Part shown: piece by piece, positions 50,793-60,600 of the stretch
Layout: each line of letters begins with the position of its first letter
Position numbering within the stretch: position 1 is the stretch's first letter
From: Pseudomonas sp. TH31
GTDB taxonomy: Bacteria > Pseudomonadota > Gammaproteobacteria > Pseudomonadales > Pseudomonadaceae
Direction: 5' to 3'
Assembly: GCF_016650815.1 (NCBI RefSeq)
Contig: NZ_JAEKEZ010000014.1
Coordinates: 388,288-452,287 of the forward strand
DNA length: 64,000 nucleotides
Translations under genes and position numbers: made by a program
Notes under the pieces: model-generated
What the model saw: only the letters and a program-made list of their open reading frames with translations
What the model was told of the DNA's origin: nothing
Databases searched by the model: none

Positions 50793-51065
50793 CTAAGCCT
50801 GGGGCTGAGTCTGAATCGGCGGCGATTCAAGGTGATCCAGCGCCCGCTCTACCAACAAATGAACCCCATCGGCCATTCGGCTAAGCGCCAACGCGACGCA
50901 ACGGCGTGAGCCATCGACATCGTCTGCGAGGTCGGCGGCGATGGCGCTGATGGATAAAGAGTCTTCGGAGGCGTTGGCCAACAGGGCTTCAATGTCGACG
51001 TCGGGGGAGACGGTGAAGAGCTTGCCTTTGCGGGGCTCCGGGGGATTCGGCGTTACCTTGAACAT
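50793..51065 (-). CDS. DUF6124-family small protein, complete copy
   Basis: 90 aa: MFKVTPNPPEPRKGKLFTVS, then DVDIEALLANASEDSLSISA, then the conserved LADDVDGSRRCVALALSRMADGVHLLVERALD. Compared with the broken paralogue at 925-1306 it lacks about 35 residues in the middle (the KKMKEAADRAFAHYF segment), so the two diverged by an in-frame deletion. The upstream 320 bp share the same conserved leader. No enzymatic motif or signal peptide; predicted helical. Function unknown. Confidence 0.8.
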   Translation of the reverse strand: MFKVTPNPPEPRKGKLFTVSPDVDIEALLANASEDSLSISAIAADLADDVDGSRRCVALALSRMADGVHLLVERALDHLESPPIQTQPQA

Positions 51066-51384
51066 GTTGTATCTCCATCTGTGTATTGGGAGCTACTACC
51101 GTTCGCTTGCACGCGAATAGGGTGGCAGCTGTGCGCGAGTGTGCAAGACCGGGCAGACGGACCCCGGCAGATAGTTCCCGAAAGAAAGATCTCCCACGCA
51201 CAGCCGCCATAACAGAAACTACGAGCATCAGTTTGCTCGCCAAGTAACCATGGCGTTGCGCGTCGTCTTTTACCCGGACTTGCACGTCCGTGTCACCGAT
51301 TTTTCAGTGAAAAAGCCAGACTAGCCTTGGCTTTTGGACGAAACAAGTTCACCAACACCGCTACAACTTGAAGGAAATCTCCTA
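51066..51384 (-). promoter_or_regulatory. Conserved long leader upstream of a DUF6124 gene (copy 2)
   Basis: Same module as at 625-924, in opposite orientation. Read on the minus strand it contains TTCCTTCAAGTTGTAGCGG, CGGTGACACGGACGTGCAAG, the pair CTTGCAC/GTGCAAG and TTCGCGTGCAAGCGAACGGT just before the gene. A peptide frame conserved between the copies (PGLAHxRxAATxFACKRTV) runs through it. The remaining part of the 51066-51555 gap holds a REP pair. Confidence 0.5.
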
Positions 51385-51430
51385 GGACCTTGTGGCGTCA
51401 GCCGAATACTCCGGCGCCTGTGCTGACGCC

Positions 51431-51523
51431 TTCGCGAGCAAGCCCGCTCCCACAGTTGATCTTCAGTGAACACATAATGTGTGAACGACTGAGCTCTAAT
51501 GTGGGAGCGGGCTTGCTCGCGAA
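51431..51523. repeat. REP inverted pair (TTCGCGAGCAAGCCCGCTCC)
   Basis: TTCGCGAGCAAGCCCGCTCC at 51431 and GGAGCGGGCTTGCTCGCGAA ending 51523, with CACATAATGTGTGAACGACTG between. It lies downstream of the lapD stop and may close the lapGD transcript. Confidence 0.85.
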
Positions 51524-51555
51524 GACGGCCTCATTGACGACTCAACTATAAAGCC

Positions 51556-53502
51556 TTACTTCCAGGGCTTAGGCTCACCAAACAACTGCCCCTGAACCCC
51601 ATACAACCCCATCTCGCGAATCACCGACAACTCACCTTCGGTCTCGACCCGCTCGGCAATCAACGGCAGGTCAATGCTGTGCGCCGCCCGCTGAATCGCC
51701 TCGATGAACAAACGCTTGTCACTTTCCTGATCGATCGCCCGAATGTAGCTGCCATCAATCTTCAAATACGCCAAGCCCAGCCGCGCCAGGTTACCGATCA
51801 TGCTGAACCGTCCGCCAAAGCGCTGCAGGCTCAGGGAGAACCCAAGCTCGCGCAAGCGCCGGGTCAACTGCTCCAGCACCGCTTGCTCGGGCAATTGCTC
51901 CTCACCAATCTCCAGGGTCAGCCGCTCGCCCAGGTTTGAATGCTGGCGCAGGATTTCAAAAATTTTATTCAGCGCCTTCGGGTCCGCCAGCGTCGCCGAA
52001 GACAGGTTCAGCGCCAGCGACTCTTCATGCCCGGCCATTTGCCCAAGCACCAGTTCCAACATCAACCGATCCAACCGCGCCGTCCAGCCAAAACGCTCCA
52101 GCCACGGCAGGAAACGCCCGGCGGGAATGGTCTGGCCCTGATCATCGATCAATCGCGACAGCACTTTGTAATGCAGCACCAGCGCGGTGTCCTGACTTGC
52201 GACGACCGGCTGGAAGTACAACTCAAACCGCTGCTGATTCAACGCCCCATCAAGCAGTTTGTGCCACGCATGATGGTCATCGCCAACACTGGCCGAATCA
52301 CTGTGATCCAGACACGCCCAGCTCTGTTCGCCCTGACCTTCGGCCTGCGCCAACGCCTGGTCCGCCAGCCCGAGCACCGCTTGCGGCGAGTCGCCATGAA
52401 CAAACGGCGCCAACCCGATAGATGCCACGCACGCCACGTCGGTCGCGCCGGTCGCATGCAAACTGGCCAATGCGCTGTCGAGGTTTTGCGCCAGTTGCAG
52501 CGCTTCTTCACGCACCAGCCCCGGCGCCAGCACGGCGAATTCACCACCGCGAATCCGCGTGACGAGGTTCTGGGTTTCCGGGTACTTGGCGCATTCGCGG
52601 GACAACTGCTCGCCCACTGCTTTCAACAAATCATCGGTGCGCTGACCACCCAGACGCTGGTTCAAACCGGCCAGATCCTTGACCCGCAACAGCAGCAGAT
52701 AACCGGAACTGGCCTGCTCCGGGTTGCTCACCCTAGTGTTCAATTGCATGTCGAAATAGCGTCGGTTGGCCAGGCCCGTGAGGTTGTCCTGATAGGACTC
52801 GACCCGCAGCTTTTCACTGCGCTCGGCCTGTTCCTGGAACAGCGCCTTGAGCTTCTCGACCATCTGGTTCATCGCTTGCACCACCCGGCGCAGTTCCGGT
52901 GTGCGCGGCAGTTCCGGCAGGCTGAGGAATTCGCGGCGGGCGATGGCGTGGGATTGCTTGACCATGTAGTCCAGCGGTTTCAATTGCCGGCGCAACAATA
53001 GCGCGCCCAACACCGCACTCACCGCGCCGCAGATCAGCAACCAGCCGAGACTGCCCAATGCGCTCTGCCAAAGCTTGGCCAGGGCAAACATCGGATGGCT
53101 GACCACCTCGACTCGCGCCGCCTGCTCCCAGCCACGGCTGACCAGCGCATCACCACCAGCGGCTTCGAGACCGATCAGTTTGACGAACCAGTCCGGCACG
53201 TTGTTCACCGCCGGAATGCCGCTGCGCTCGACGATGGTTTGATCGGTCTTGAGGTCGACCACGCGGATGCTCGCGTAATAACCGCTGTCGAAAATCGAAC
53301 TGACCAGCAACTCGACCATCGCCGGGTCGTCGATGTTCGGTGTCAGGGACAGCGCCAGCGCCGTGGCTGCGTCCTGGGCGTGGGAACGCAACTGGTTGAC
53401 GTACTGAGTGCGCGAGCTCTCCAGGCTGACCATGAAGCTGCCGGTGAAGGCGACCACAAGGAACAGACAGATAGCGATCAACAGCTGTTTGAACAAAGAC
53501 AT
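51556..53502 (-). CDS. lapD: LapD-type c-di-GMP receptor (degenerate GGDEF and EAL)
   Basis: 648 aa. Two membrane segments (about 5-25 and 150-172) flank a periplasmic domain of the LapD/MoxY type with W125 in SRGWEQAARV, the residue needed for LapG binding in P. fluorescens LapD. A HAMP stretch follows (about 170-235). The diguanylate cyclase site is degenerate (RGGEF at 318-322) and the EAL motif is replaced by KVL (446-448), so it should bind c-di-GMP without making or degrading it. When loaded, it holds LapG away from LapA. The gene follows lapG by 14 bp, with an AGGAG site overlapping the lapG stop. Confidence 0.94.
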   Translation of the reverse strand: MSLFKQLLIAICLFLVVAFTGSFMVSLESSRTQYVNQLRSHAQDAATALALSLTPNIDDPAMVELLVSSIFDSGYYASIRVVDLKTDQTIVERSGIPAVNNVPDWFVKLIGLEAAGGDALVSRGWEQAARVEVVSHPMFALAKLWQSALGSLGWLLICGAVSAVLGALLLRRQLKPLDYMVKQSHAIARREFLSLPELPRTPELRRVVQAMNQMVEKLKALFQEQAERSEKLRVESYQDNLTGLANRRYFDMQLNTRVSNPEQASSGYLLLLRVKDLAGLNQRLGGQRTDDLLKAVGEQLSRECAKYPETQNLVTRIRGGEFAVLAPGLVREEALQLAQNLDSALASLHATGATDVACVASIGLAPFVHGDSPQAVLGLADQALAQAEGQGEQSWACLDHSDSASVGDDHHAWHKLLDGALNQQRFELYFQPVVASQDTALVLHYKVLSRLIDDQGQTIPAGRFLPWLERFGWTARLDRLMLELVLGQMAGHEESLALNLSSATLADPKALNKIFEILRQHSNLGERLTLEIGEEQLPEQAVLEQLTRRLRELGFSLSLQRFGGRFSMIGNLARLGLAYLKIDGSYIRAIDQESDKRLFIEAIQRAAHSIDLPLIAERVETEGELSVIREMGLYGVQGQLFGEPKPWK

Positions 53503-53516
53503 CTAAGCGCGTGCTC

Positions 53517-54281
53517 CTAGTTAGTCGTCTCGACCGGAAATCCTTCGGCCTGCATTTTTTTCAACACATCCTGCCAACGGGACAGGCGCTTGGTGTCACC
53601 GACTTTCTTGTTGCCCTTGGCGCCAGGCAGGTACAAGCCTTCGGCATTGAAAGAGTAGACCGGCAGCAAATCGGTTCGCTGGCTGGCCGGCTTGATCTCG
53701 TTGATCAGGCTGTCGAGCACCAGCGGCATGGCCTCGGGCGTCGAATAGTAGGTCAGCACCATGTGCGCCCGGTTCAGGCGCAACGCCTTGACGTAGGTGA
53801 TGCGCAGCTTGTCACTGGAAACCCCGAGATGGCGCAGGCTGAAGTACTTGGCGATGGCGTAGTCTTCGCAGTCGCCGGCGCCCTTCCACAAGGCTTCGAT
53901 GGGGGTTGCCCAGTAATCTTCCTGATGCCACAGGTCGATGTCTTCCTCGTAGCGCATTTGCTTGTTGAAGAACAAGTTGACCACTTTGAGCTGTTCCAGC
54001 TCGCCGACCTGTTTCTGGGTCGCCAATAAATGCTGCCAGGCATCGATGCGCTGCTGCCCCTCGCCCAATGGTCCGTATAGGGCCTGGGCACGACGGCTGA
54101 TCAGGGAAAAATCCCAATCGGCATGCAACCCGCCCAGCATGACGCCGGCCAGCAGCAGCGCGCAGCACAACCAGCGCAACATCCGGGGGATTGCGAAACG
54201 TACCGCCAATGCGAGGCATCCAGGGTAGGCAGGTGGGAATCGGTTGATGGTGAAGGTTAGCCCGATAAAAGACAATGGCAC
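53517..54281 (-). CDS. lapG: LapG-type periplasmic cysteine protease
   Basis: 254 aa from a GTG at 54281; TTG 54209 or ATG 54182 (MLRWLCCALLLAGVMLGG, a good signal peptide) are alternative starts. The transglutaminase-like catalytic triad is visible: Cys138 in KGAGDCEDYAIAKYF, His173 in NRAHMVLTYYS and Asp190 in LVLDSLINEI (numbered from the GTG). Asp137 and Glu139 beside the Cys fit the calcium site of LapG. It cleaves the TAAG motif of LapA, freeing the adhesin, unless LapD sequesters it. Upstream gene of the lapG-lapD pair. Confidence 0.93.
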   Translation of the reverse strand: MPLSFIGLTFTINRFPPAYPGCLALAVRFAIPRMLRWLCCALLLAGVMLGGLHADWDFSLISRRAQALYGPLGEGQQRIDAWQHLLATQKQVGELEQLKVVNLFFNKQMRYEEDIDLWHQEDYWATPIEALWKGAGDCEDYAIAKYFSLRHLGVSSDKLRITYVKALRLNRAHMVLTYYSTPEAMPLVLDSLINEIKPASQRTDLLPVYSFNAEGLYLPGAKGNKKVGDTKRLSRWQDVLKKMQAEGFPVETTN

Positions 54282-54452
54282 GGTGCAATCACTCGCGACA
54301 CGCTAAACTTTGTATGGCGGGCGTCATGAAAAAATTCGTCCGCACGAGACCGAGCCTTGAGACAATCCTTTACGTGGTTTGACAACCTGTACAGCAGTCA
54401 CTAGTGTCCATTTGGATCCAAAACAAACTTCAGTCAATCAGGGTGCGTTGTC

Positions 54453-55163
54453 GTGACACAGAAGCCCAATCCTCTGAACAGCATCAAGGTCAACGGGCCG
54501 ATTCCCGCTCACCTGGCACGCTCGGTGATCGAAGAAACCCTGCGCTCAGCCATCCTCGACGGCCGCATTCCCTGCGGCACGGCCCTGCGTCAGCAAGATT
54601 TGGCCGACCTGTTCGGCGTCAGCCGCATGCCGGTGCGCGAAGCCTTGCGCCAACTCGAAGCGCAAGCGTTGCTCAATGTGGTCGCTCATAAAGGCGCCGT
54701 GGTCGCAGCGCTGGTTCAGGGCGATGCCACAGAAACCTATGAGTTGCGGATCCTGCTGGAAGCCGAAGCACTGCGTCGTTCAATCCCTTTGCTCGAAGCC
54801 GCGGATTTCGAACTGGCTGGCCGCTACATCGACGAATTGGAAACCGAACACAACTACACCGAAATTGGCCGGCTCAATCGCCTGTTCCACATGGCGCTGT
54901 ACGGCAAGGCACCCAATCGTCGGCTGTTACGACTGGTCGAAGACGGGTTGAACGAAGAAGAACGCTTCCTGCGCTTCAACCTCGAGGCGATGGGCCTGGG
55001 CAAGTTGTCCCAGGAAGATCACCGGGAGCTGCTGCGAGCCGCCGAAGAGCGGGACATCGAACGCTCGGTCAAACTGCTCGAACATCACCTCAACCGAGGC
55101 GTCGAGGTCATCACGCGCTACCTCAATAGCACTGCCGCCCAGAGCAGGAAAACCTCGAAGTAA
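54453..55163 (+). CDS. GntR-family regulator with FCD domain
   Basis: 236 aa, GTG start. Residues 18-80 are the winged helix (LARSVIEETLRSAILDGRIPCGTALRQQDLADLFGVSRMPVREALRQLEAQAL), typical of the FadR subgroup, and 90-220 form an all-helical FCD ligand domain with D/H residues (NRLFHMALYGKAPNRRLLRLV; EDHRELLRAAEERD) that usually bind a metal and an organic acid. It stands alone between lapG (divergent, 170 bp) and the mgo cluster (790 bp downstream). Its target genes are not evident from position; it could control the mgo genes. Confidence 0.88.
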   Translation: MTQKPNPLNSIKVNGPIPAHLARSVIEETLRSAILDGRIPCGTALRQQDLADLFGVSRMPVREALRQLEAQALLNVVAHKGAVVAALVQGDATETYELRILLEAEALRRSIPLLEAADFELAGRYIDELETEHNYTEIGRLNRLFHMALYGKAPNRRLLRLVEDGLNEEERFLRFNLEAMGLGKLSQEDHRELLRAAEERDIERSVKLLEHHLNRGVEVITRYLNSTAAQSRKTSK

Positions 55164-55950
55164 TCCGCAATCACCCACGTGAGCGAGCACACTGAATGTG
55201 TTCGCCTCGCGGCTGCAATATTTGACTGACTCCCGTCCTGGGCTACTCGGCGAACAATTTTCTTACAAATCCCCTTTTGCTCTTCCCCGGGCCGGTAGTG
55301 CAATGCCGCTCCTGCCTGCTCCTGGCCCTGCCTTGTAACGCCCTCCCGAGCCCGATAATTGCACCCCAAGAATGACGCACCAACGATAGCGGCGGCCGTC
55401 GTTTACGCTCACTCTTGGGTCTGCCAACCCAATAATGACGGACGGCGCACCGCACCTGCGGGGCAGTCGCCGCACCAAGAACCTACGGAAGGAGTCTTGC
55501 CACGGGAAAGGAAGTAAATGGTGTATTCCCGGCCAACTTCCACCCCCTCAGATCAAACCAACGAACGCAGTTATAAAGTTGCTTTGAGTGAGGTATTCAC
55601 TCTCTTATTCGATTCTGACTTATATAAGCCGGAAGGAGCAACTTCATCTATATAAAACTCAAACTAAAAGTTTTATTGGAACTTGTCGCGCCCGAAAAAG
55701 TTGAACTATCAAATAATATAAAAATAACTTGCCGGGAACTTTACTGATGTATTAGTTTTTCTCCGCCGCTACTGGATCCGGGCAAGCAATGCCCAGATAC
55801 GGTACCCGCGGGGGCTCTACCTGGAACTGATCCACCCTTCACACACATCAATTCGATTGAGGCCTGCGCTCGCCCCTATAAAACATCAATTCACCATCGC
55901 TTATTGATTTGTCACAACCCACGGTATTCCAACAACTTATAGGCTCGCCC
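55164..55950. promoter_or_regulatory. Long non-coding region upstream of the mgo operon
   Basis: 787 bp without a convincing gene. The second half is AT-rich. I see an inverted repeat GAGTGA-N5-TCACTC (55586-55602), a palindrome CTTATATAAG (55619-55628), and several GGA-rich sites (CGGAAGGAG near 55485, GGGAAAGGAAG near 55505, CCGGAAGGAG near 55631) that resemble RsmA/RsmE targets. Just after the GntR stop, CGAGCACACTGAATGTGTTCG (about 55187) is a weak hairpin. It probably holds the mgo promoter and a long leader. Confidence 0.45.
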
Positions 55951-56727
55951 ATGAAACCGACTAAAGACCGTCTCAATCAAAAGAAAGCCGAACTTAGCGC
56001 TCACCCGATCTTTGGCGAAATACATTCGTTGTCAATCTTGCAGCGCTTCATGGAAACCCATGTCTTTGCCGTTTGGGACTTCATGTCGCTGACCAAGCGC
56101 CTGCAGCAGGAACTGACCTGCGTGCAACTGCCCTGGCTGCCACCGCGAGACCCGCAAGCGGCGCGGCTGATTAACGAGATTGTGCTGGGTGAAGAGTCCG
56201 ATGATCGTCCCGCCAATGGTCACTACAGCCATTTCGAGTTGTACCTGGATGCGATGCGCGAAGTCGGTGCAAATACCGCAGCGGTGGAGCGCTTCGTGGC
56301 GTTGCAAAAAGAAGGCGTGAGTTATGACGTGGCGCTGCAAAGCGTGAACGTCGACCCCGCTGCCGCTCAGTTCGTGCGCAACACCTTGCACACCGCGCTG
56401 CATGCGTCGGGTCATAGCGTGGCAGCGGTGTTCCTGCATGGCCGGGAAAGCGTGATCCCGCAGATGTTCCAGCGGATTCTCGACGACTGGGGCATTGGCC
56501 TCGACCAGGCCCCGACCTTCCGTTACTACCTGGAACGCCACATCGAAGTCGACTCCGAAGACCACGGCCCGGCCGCTGAAAAACTCCTCGCCCGCTTGAT
56601 CGATGGCGACCCTCAACGCCAGGAAGACGTCTACGCCAGCGCCATCGCCGCCGTGGAAAGCCGCATCGCCCTGTGGGATGGCTTGCGCGTCAGCATGAGC
56701 GAAACCGTCGGCGAGGTGAGCGCATGA
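55951..56727 (+). CDS. mgoB: MgoB/PvfA-like DUF3050 protein (heme-oxygenase-like fold)
   Basis: 258 aa from ATG 55951; a TTG 42 bp upstream is a weaker choice. The family signature is [23 protein letters not shown], followed by [25 protein letters not shown] and [24 protein letters not shown], which provide His/Glu residues suited to a metal site. DUF3050 proteins have a heme-oxygenase-like fold. It is the first gene of a four-gene operon whose order (DUF3050, AurF-type oxygenase, NRPS, cyclase-like) matches mgoBCAD of P. syringae and pvf of P. entomophila, clusters that make small signal molecules. Its exact reaction is not settled. Confidence 0.85.
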   Translation: MKPTKDRLNQKKAELSAHPIFGEIHSLSILQRFMETHVFAVWDFMSLTKRLQQELTCVQLPWLPPRDPQAARLINEIVLGEESDDRPANGHYSHFELYLDAMREVGANTAAVERFVALQKEGVSYDVALQSVNVDPAAAQFVRNTLHTALHASGHSVAAVFLHGRESVIPQMFQRILDDWGIGLDQAPTFRYYLERHIEVDSEDHGPAAEKLLARLIDGDPQRQEDVYASAIAAVESRIALWDGLRVSMSETVGEVSA

Positions 56728-57653
56728 ACGCTGCTGACTACCAATCCTTCGCCGACGCCTGGGAGAACCGCGCGACCATCCGCACCCGCCCCCGACGCGT
56801 GCTGGAGAACGACGAAAAGCTGATCTACCCGTTGAGCCGCCAGCCATTGGTGCTGAGCGAAACCTTCCTGCGCGAGTGCCCGGAACAACGGGACTTCGCC
56901 CTGGTGCAGACGCTCTACAAGTTCATCAACGACGTGGTGATTTTCGAAACCGAGATCGTCGACAAGACCGCTCGCAGCATCGCCAAGAATCGCTTCGCCG
57001 TGGCTTTCCCGTTCGCTTGCCGCTACGACGCCATGACCGTGGTGGTGGATGAGGATTACCACGCCTTGGTGGCGATGGATTTCATGCAGCAGACCGTTGC
57101 CATGAGCGGCATCACGCCGATCGAACTGCCGGATGAAATCGAGTTGAGCCGGGCGATTCCAGCCGCCGTTGCGCTGGCACCGGAACACCTGCGCAGCGCC
57201 GTGGAACTGATCTGTGTGGCCATCGCCGAAAACACCGTGACCGGCGATGTGGCGGCGTTCGCCAAGGACGACACGGTCAAGCAGTCGATCAAGGGGCTGA
57301 TGGCCGACCACTTGCTGGACGAGGGTCGTCACTCGAGTTTCTGGGCACGGCTGGTACGCATCTACTGGCACACCGCGAGCGAAGCCGACCGTCAGTGCAT
57401 CGCGCAGATCCTGCCGGTGTTCATCGGCCACTACCTGACCAACGACATCCAGAAGTCCTTCGACTTCCGGTTGATCGAGTCTTTGCAAATCAGCGACACC
57501 GCGCGCCGGGCACTCAAGAGCGAAGTGTCGGGGTTGGCCTTCCCGATCAATCGCCATCACCCGCTGGTCGCCAACATCGTGCGGTTTTTCCGCAGCAGTT
57601 CGCTGCTCGATTCGCCGTGCGTTCAAGCAGCCCTGAGCGACTACCTGGTTTAA
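56724..57653 (+). CDS. mgoC: MgoC/PvfB-like diiron N-oxygenase (AurF family)
   Basis: 309 aa; the ATG at 56724 overlaps the mgoB stop (ATGA). All AurF-type diiron ligands are visible: Glu in [11 protein letters not shown], Glu and His in [11 protein letters not shown], Glu in [13 protein letters not shown], and His-Glu-His in [16 protein letters not shown]. AurF-type enzymes oxidise an amine to hydroxylamine, nitroso or nitro forms. In mgo/pvf/ham clusters this enzyme makes the N-oxidised amino-acid precursor of diazeniumdiolate or pyrazine-N-oxide signals such as leudiazen. It is followed by the NRPS gene 13 bp downstream. Confidence 0.88.
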   Translation: MNAADYQSFADAWENRATIRTRPRRVLENDEKLIYPLSRQPLVLSETFLRECPEQRDFALVQTLYKFINDVVIFETEIVDKTARSIAKNRFAVAFPFACRYDAMTVVVDEDYHALVAMDFMQQTVAMSGITPIELPDEIELSRAIPAAVALAPEHLRSAVELICVAIAENTVTGDVAAFAKDDTVKQSIKGLMADHLLDEGRHSSFWARLVRIYWHTASEADRQCIAQILPVFIGHYLTNDIQKSFDFRLIESLQISDTARRALKSEVSGLAFPINRHHPLVANIVRFFRSSSLLDSPCVQAALSDYLV

Positions 57654-57666
57654 CGAGGAGAACATC

Positions 57667-60600
57667 ATGAGACGTCTCGACATTGTGCTCATTGGACAAA
57701 GCCAGGCCTTGACCGACCTGGCGCTGGAGCTCGAACAACATGGACATTCACTGGTGCGGCAGGCCGTTATTGGTGAGCGAACGTTGGGCAACGTCGACTT
57801 GTTGATCGACGATGCCAGCCTGGCCTTTCCCGACTTCGGCGACGTGCCGCGACTGACGCTGCAGTTGGGTGTCGGGGACCCAAGGGCTTTTGGCCTGCCA
57901 ACCCTGGACCTGCTGTGCACGTACGGTTCGACGCTGTTCACTCGTGTTCCGATTGCCGACGAACCTGGCGGCAATGGCCAGGCGTTGCGCCTGCGCGCGG
58001 TGGCAGAACTGGTGGACCACGTGGCACTGCTGATCAGTCGTTTCTCCCAGGATGCCGAGTATTTCCGGCTCACCGAGCCGACAACGCCCGCCCACTTCGA
58101 GCAGGCCGAAAACCTGCTGTATCTGGAGCGCCTGGCCTTCGTCCATCAACTCAACCTCACCGCTCAGCCCGAGCTGCTGCGACTGGGCCGGATCCCGATG
58201 ATCGAGCGGCTTGAACAGCGCTTTATCGAATGCGCCGAACGACCTGCGCTGAACATCGCCGGCATGTCGCTCAATTACCGCCAATTGCATGACCACAGCC
58301 GCGCTATCCAGCAGCGTTTACAGCCGCTGCTCGAGCAGCACCAGGGTTCGTTGGTGGTGGGCATCTGCCTGCCGAAATGCAGCGCGCTGTATGCAGGGAT
58401 TCTGGCGATTCTCGGCAGCGGGGCGGTGTACTTGCCGCTGGAGCCGAGCCATCCGCTGCAACGTCAGCAGTATATTCTGCAGAACGCCGGGGCGGTGTTG
58501 TTGCTCCACGATGGTGAGCATCCGCTCGCCGCCGAGATGCCGGGGCTGGACATCAGCTGCATCGACCTCGATGACGTCAATCTTGATCAACCATTGATGC
58601 GTCAGCGACCGGCTCTCGACGCGCCGTGCATGGCGCTCTACACCTCGGGCACCACCGGGCACCCGAAAGGCGTGCTGCTCAGCCAGGCCAACCTCGCGCA
58701 CTTTACTGCGTGGTACGCCGACTATGTGCAACTGACCGAGCAGAGTCGGGTGTTGCAGTTTTCATCGTTGAGTTTTGACTCGTCACTGATCGATATCTTC
58801 CCGACCCTGCTGCAGGGCGCCGAGCTAATCGTACCCAATGACGATCAACGCCGTGACCCGCTGCAACTGGTGTCGCTGATCCGTCATCAGCAACTGAGCC
58901 ACGCCTTCTTGCCCCCGGCGTTGCTGAGCATTCTGCCCCTGGAGCAGTTGCAGGTACTGGATCACGTCATGACCGGCGGCGACGTCTGCGAACCCTACGT
59001 CATCGAGCAACTCACGCGACAGGGCAACCTCTACAACCTCTACGGCCCGACCGAAGCCACGGTGCTGATCACCGCGCGGCAGCTGCGGCCCGGCGACAAC
59101 AACCGCACCCTCGGCGGCCCGATCGCCAACAGTCAGGTGCTGATTCTCGATGAGGACTTTCAACCGGTGGCCGAGCAGAGCGTCGGTGAGTTGTACATCG
59201 TCGGCCCGGGGTGTGCCTGGGTTACCTGAACAACCCGCAGCAGACCGCCGAGCGCTATCTGAACCTGAGTTTGCCGAACGGTGAAAGCCTGCGCGCCTAC
59301 CGCACCGGCGACATGGCGAAGTGGACCCGCGACGGCATCGAGCTCTGCGGGCGGCGGGACAATCAGGTGAAGATCCGCGGCTTCCGGGTCGAGCCGGAAG
59401 AGATCGAACGCTGCCTGCGGGACAGCCAGTTGTACCGCCAGGTGGTCGTGGTCATCGACAGCCATCGACGGATTCTGGCCTTCCTTGCCCAGCCTCAGGA
59501 AGACCAACCCGGCGCCGCTCGCGAAGCGCTGAAGGCCCACGCGGTGCAATTTCTGCCGGACTACATGCAACCCGGCGCCTGGACTGAGCTGGCGAGCATG
59601 CCGTTCGCGAGTAACGGCAAGGTTGATCGAAAGGCGTTGCTGGCGCTGCCTGTGAGCGTGCTGGAAAACAGCGCCCGCCGGTTACCCACCAGTGCCGATG
59701 AAGCGCTGTTGCTGGAGATCTGGACCGAGTTGCTGGAGCTGCCGGCGAGCGATATTTCCACCGACGAAAGCTTCTTCAACCTCGGCGGTCACTCGATCCT
59801 GCTGTCGCGCATGTTGCTGCGTTTGCGCGAGGAGTTCGGCCGGAGCATCTCGATCAATCGCTTCATCGAATTGCCGACCATTGCGAAACTGGCGACGCTG
59901 GTGCGCGGTTCGGGCACCGAAGAAGTATTGAGTGAGCAGGCCATGGCCGATGCCTTCCGCGAGCTGGACGTGCAGCCATTACCGGTCAGCCGAATGGGCG
60001 ATGTGCACAAGGTAATCGTCACCGGCGCCAACAGCTTTGTCGGCGTGCACATCGTCGAGGCGTTGCTCGCATGGGGGGCCACTGACGTCGCCTGCCTGGT
60101 GCGCGACGGTGGCGGGCAATCGGCGGCGGAGCGCTTTGCCCTCGCGTTACGCGAGAACCGTCTGGAGCATCTGGACTTGAGCCGGGTGCGGGTTTACGCG
60201 GCGGACATTACGCGTCCGTCCCTGGGGCTTGCAGTGGATGTCTACGAGCGACTGGACCGGGAGTTCGGCGCGCTGGTGCACAACGCGGCCAACGTCAATC
60301 ACGTACTCGATTACGAGTCACTGGCGCGGGACAACGTCGAGCCGATTTTCGAGTGCCTGCGTTTGTGTGAGGGACGCAGCAAGAAGATCTTCAACTTCGT
60401 CTCGACGCTCTCGGCGTCCAGCACGATTTCCGCCGATGGGCGGGTGCTCGAATTACCGGCCGCGCAGACGCCTCCGATCTACATCAAGAACGGCTACAAC
60501 CTGTCCAAGTGGGTGGGCGAGCGGATCCTGGAGCGGGCGCGGGAGCACGGCGTGCGGGTCAATCTGTATCGCCCCGGCAACATCAGTTTCAACAGCCTCA

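Noticed and set aside
55243..55478. Minus-strand ORFs of 70-83 codons in the mgo upstream region
   Set aside because: No ribosome site, Arg/Gly-rich translation without known similarity; more likely chance in GC-rich DNA.
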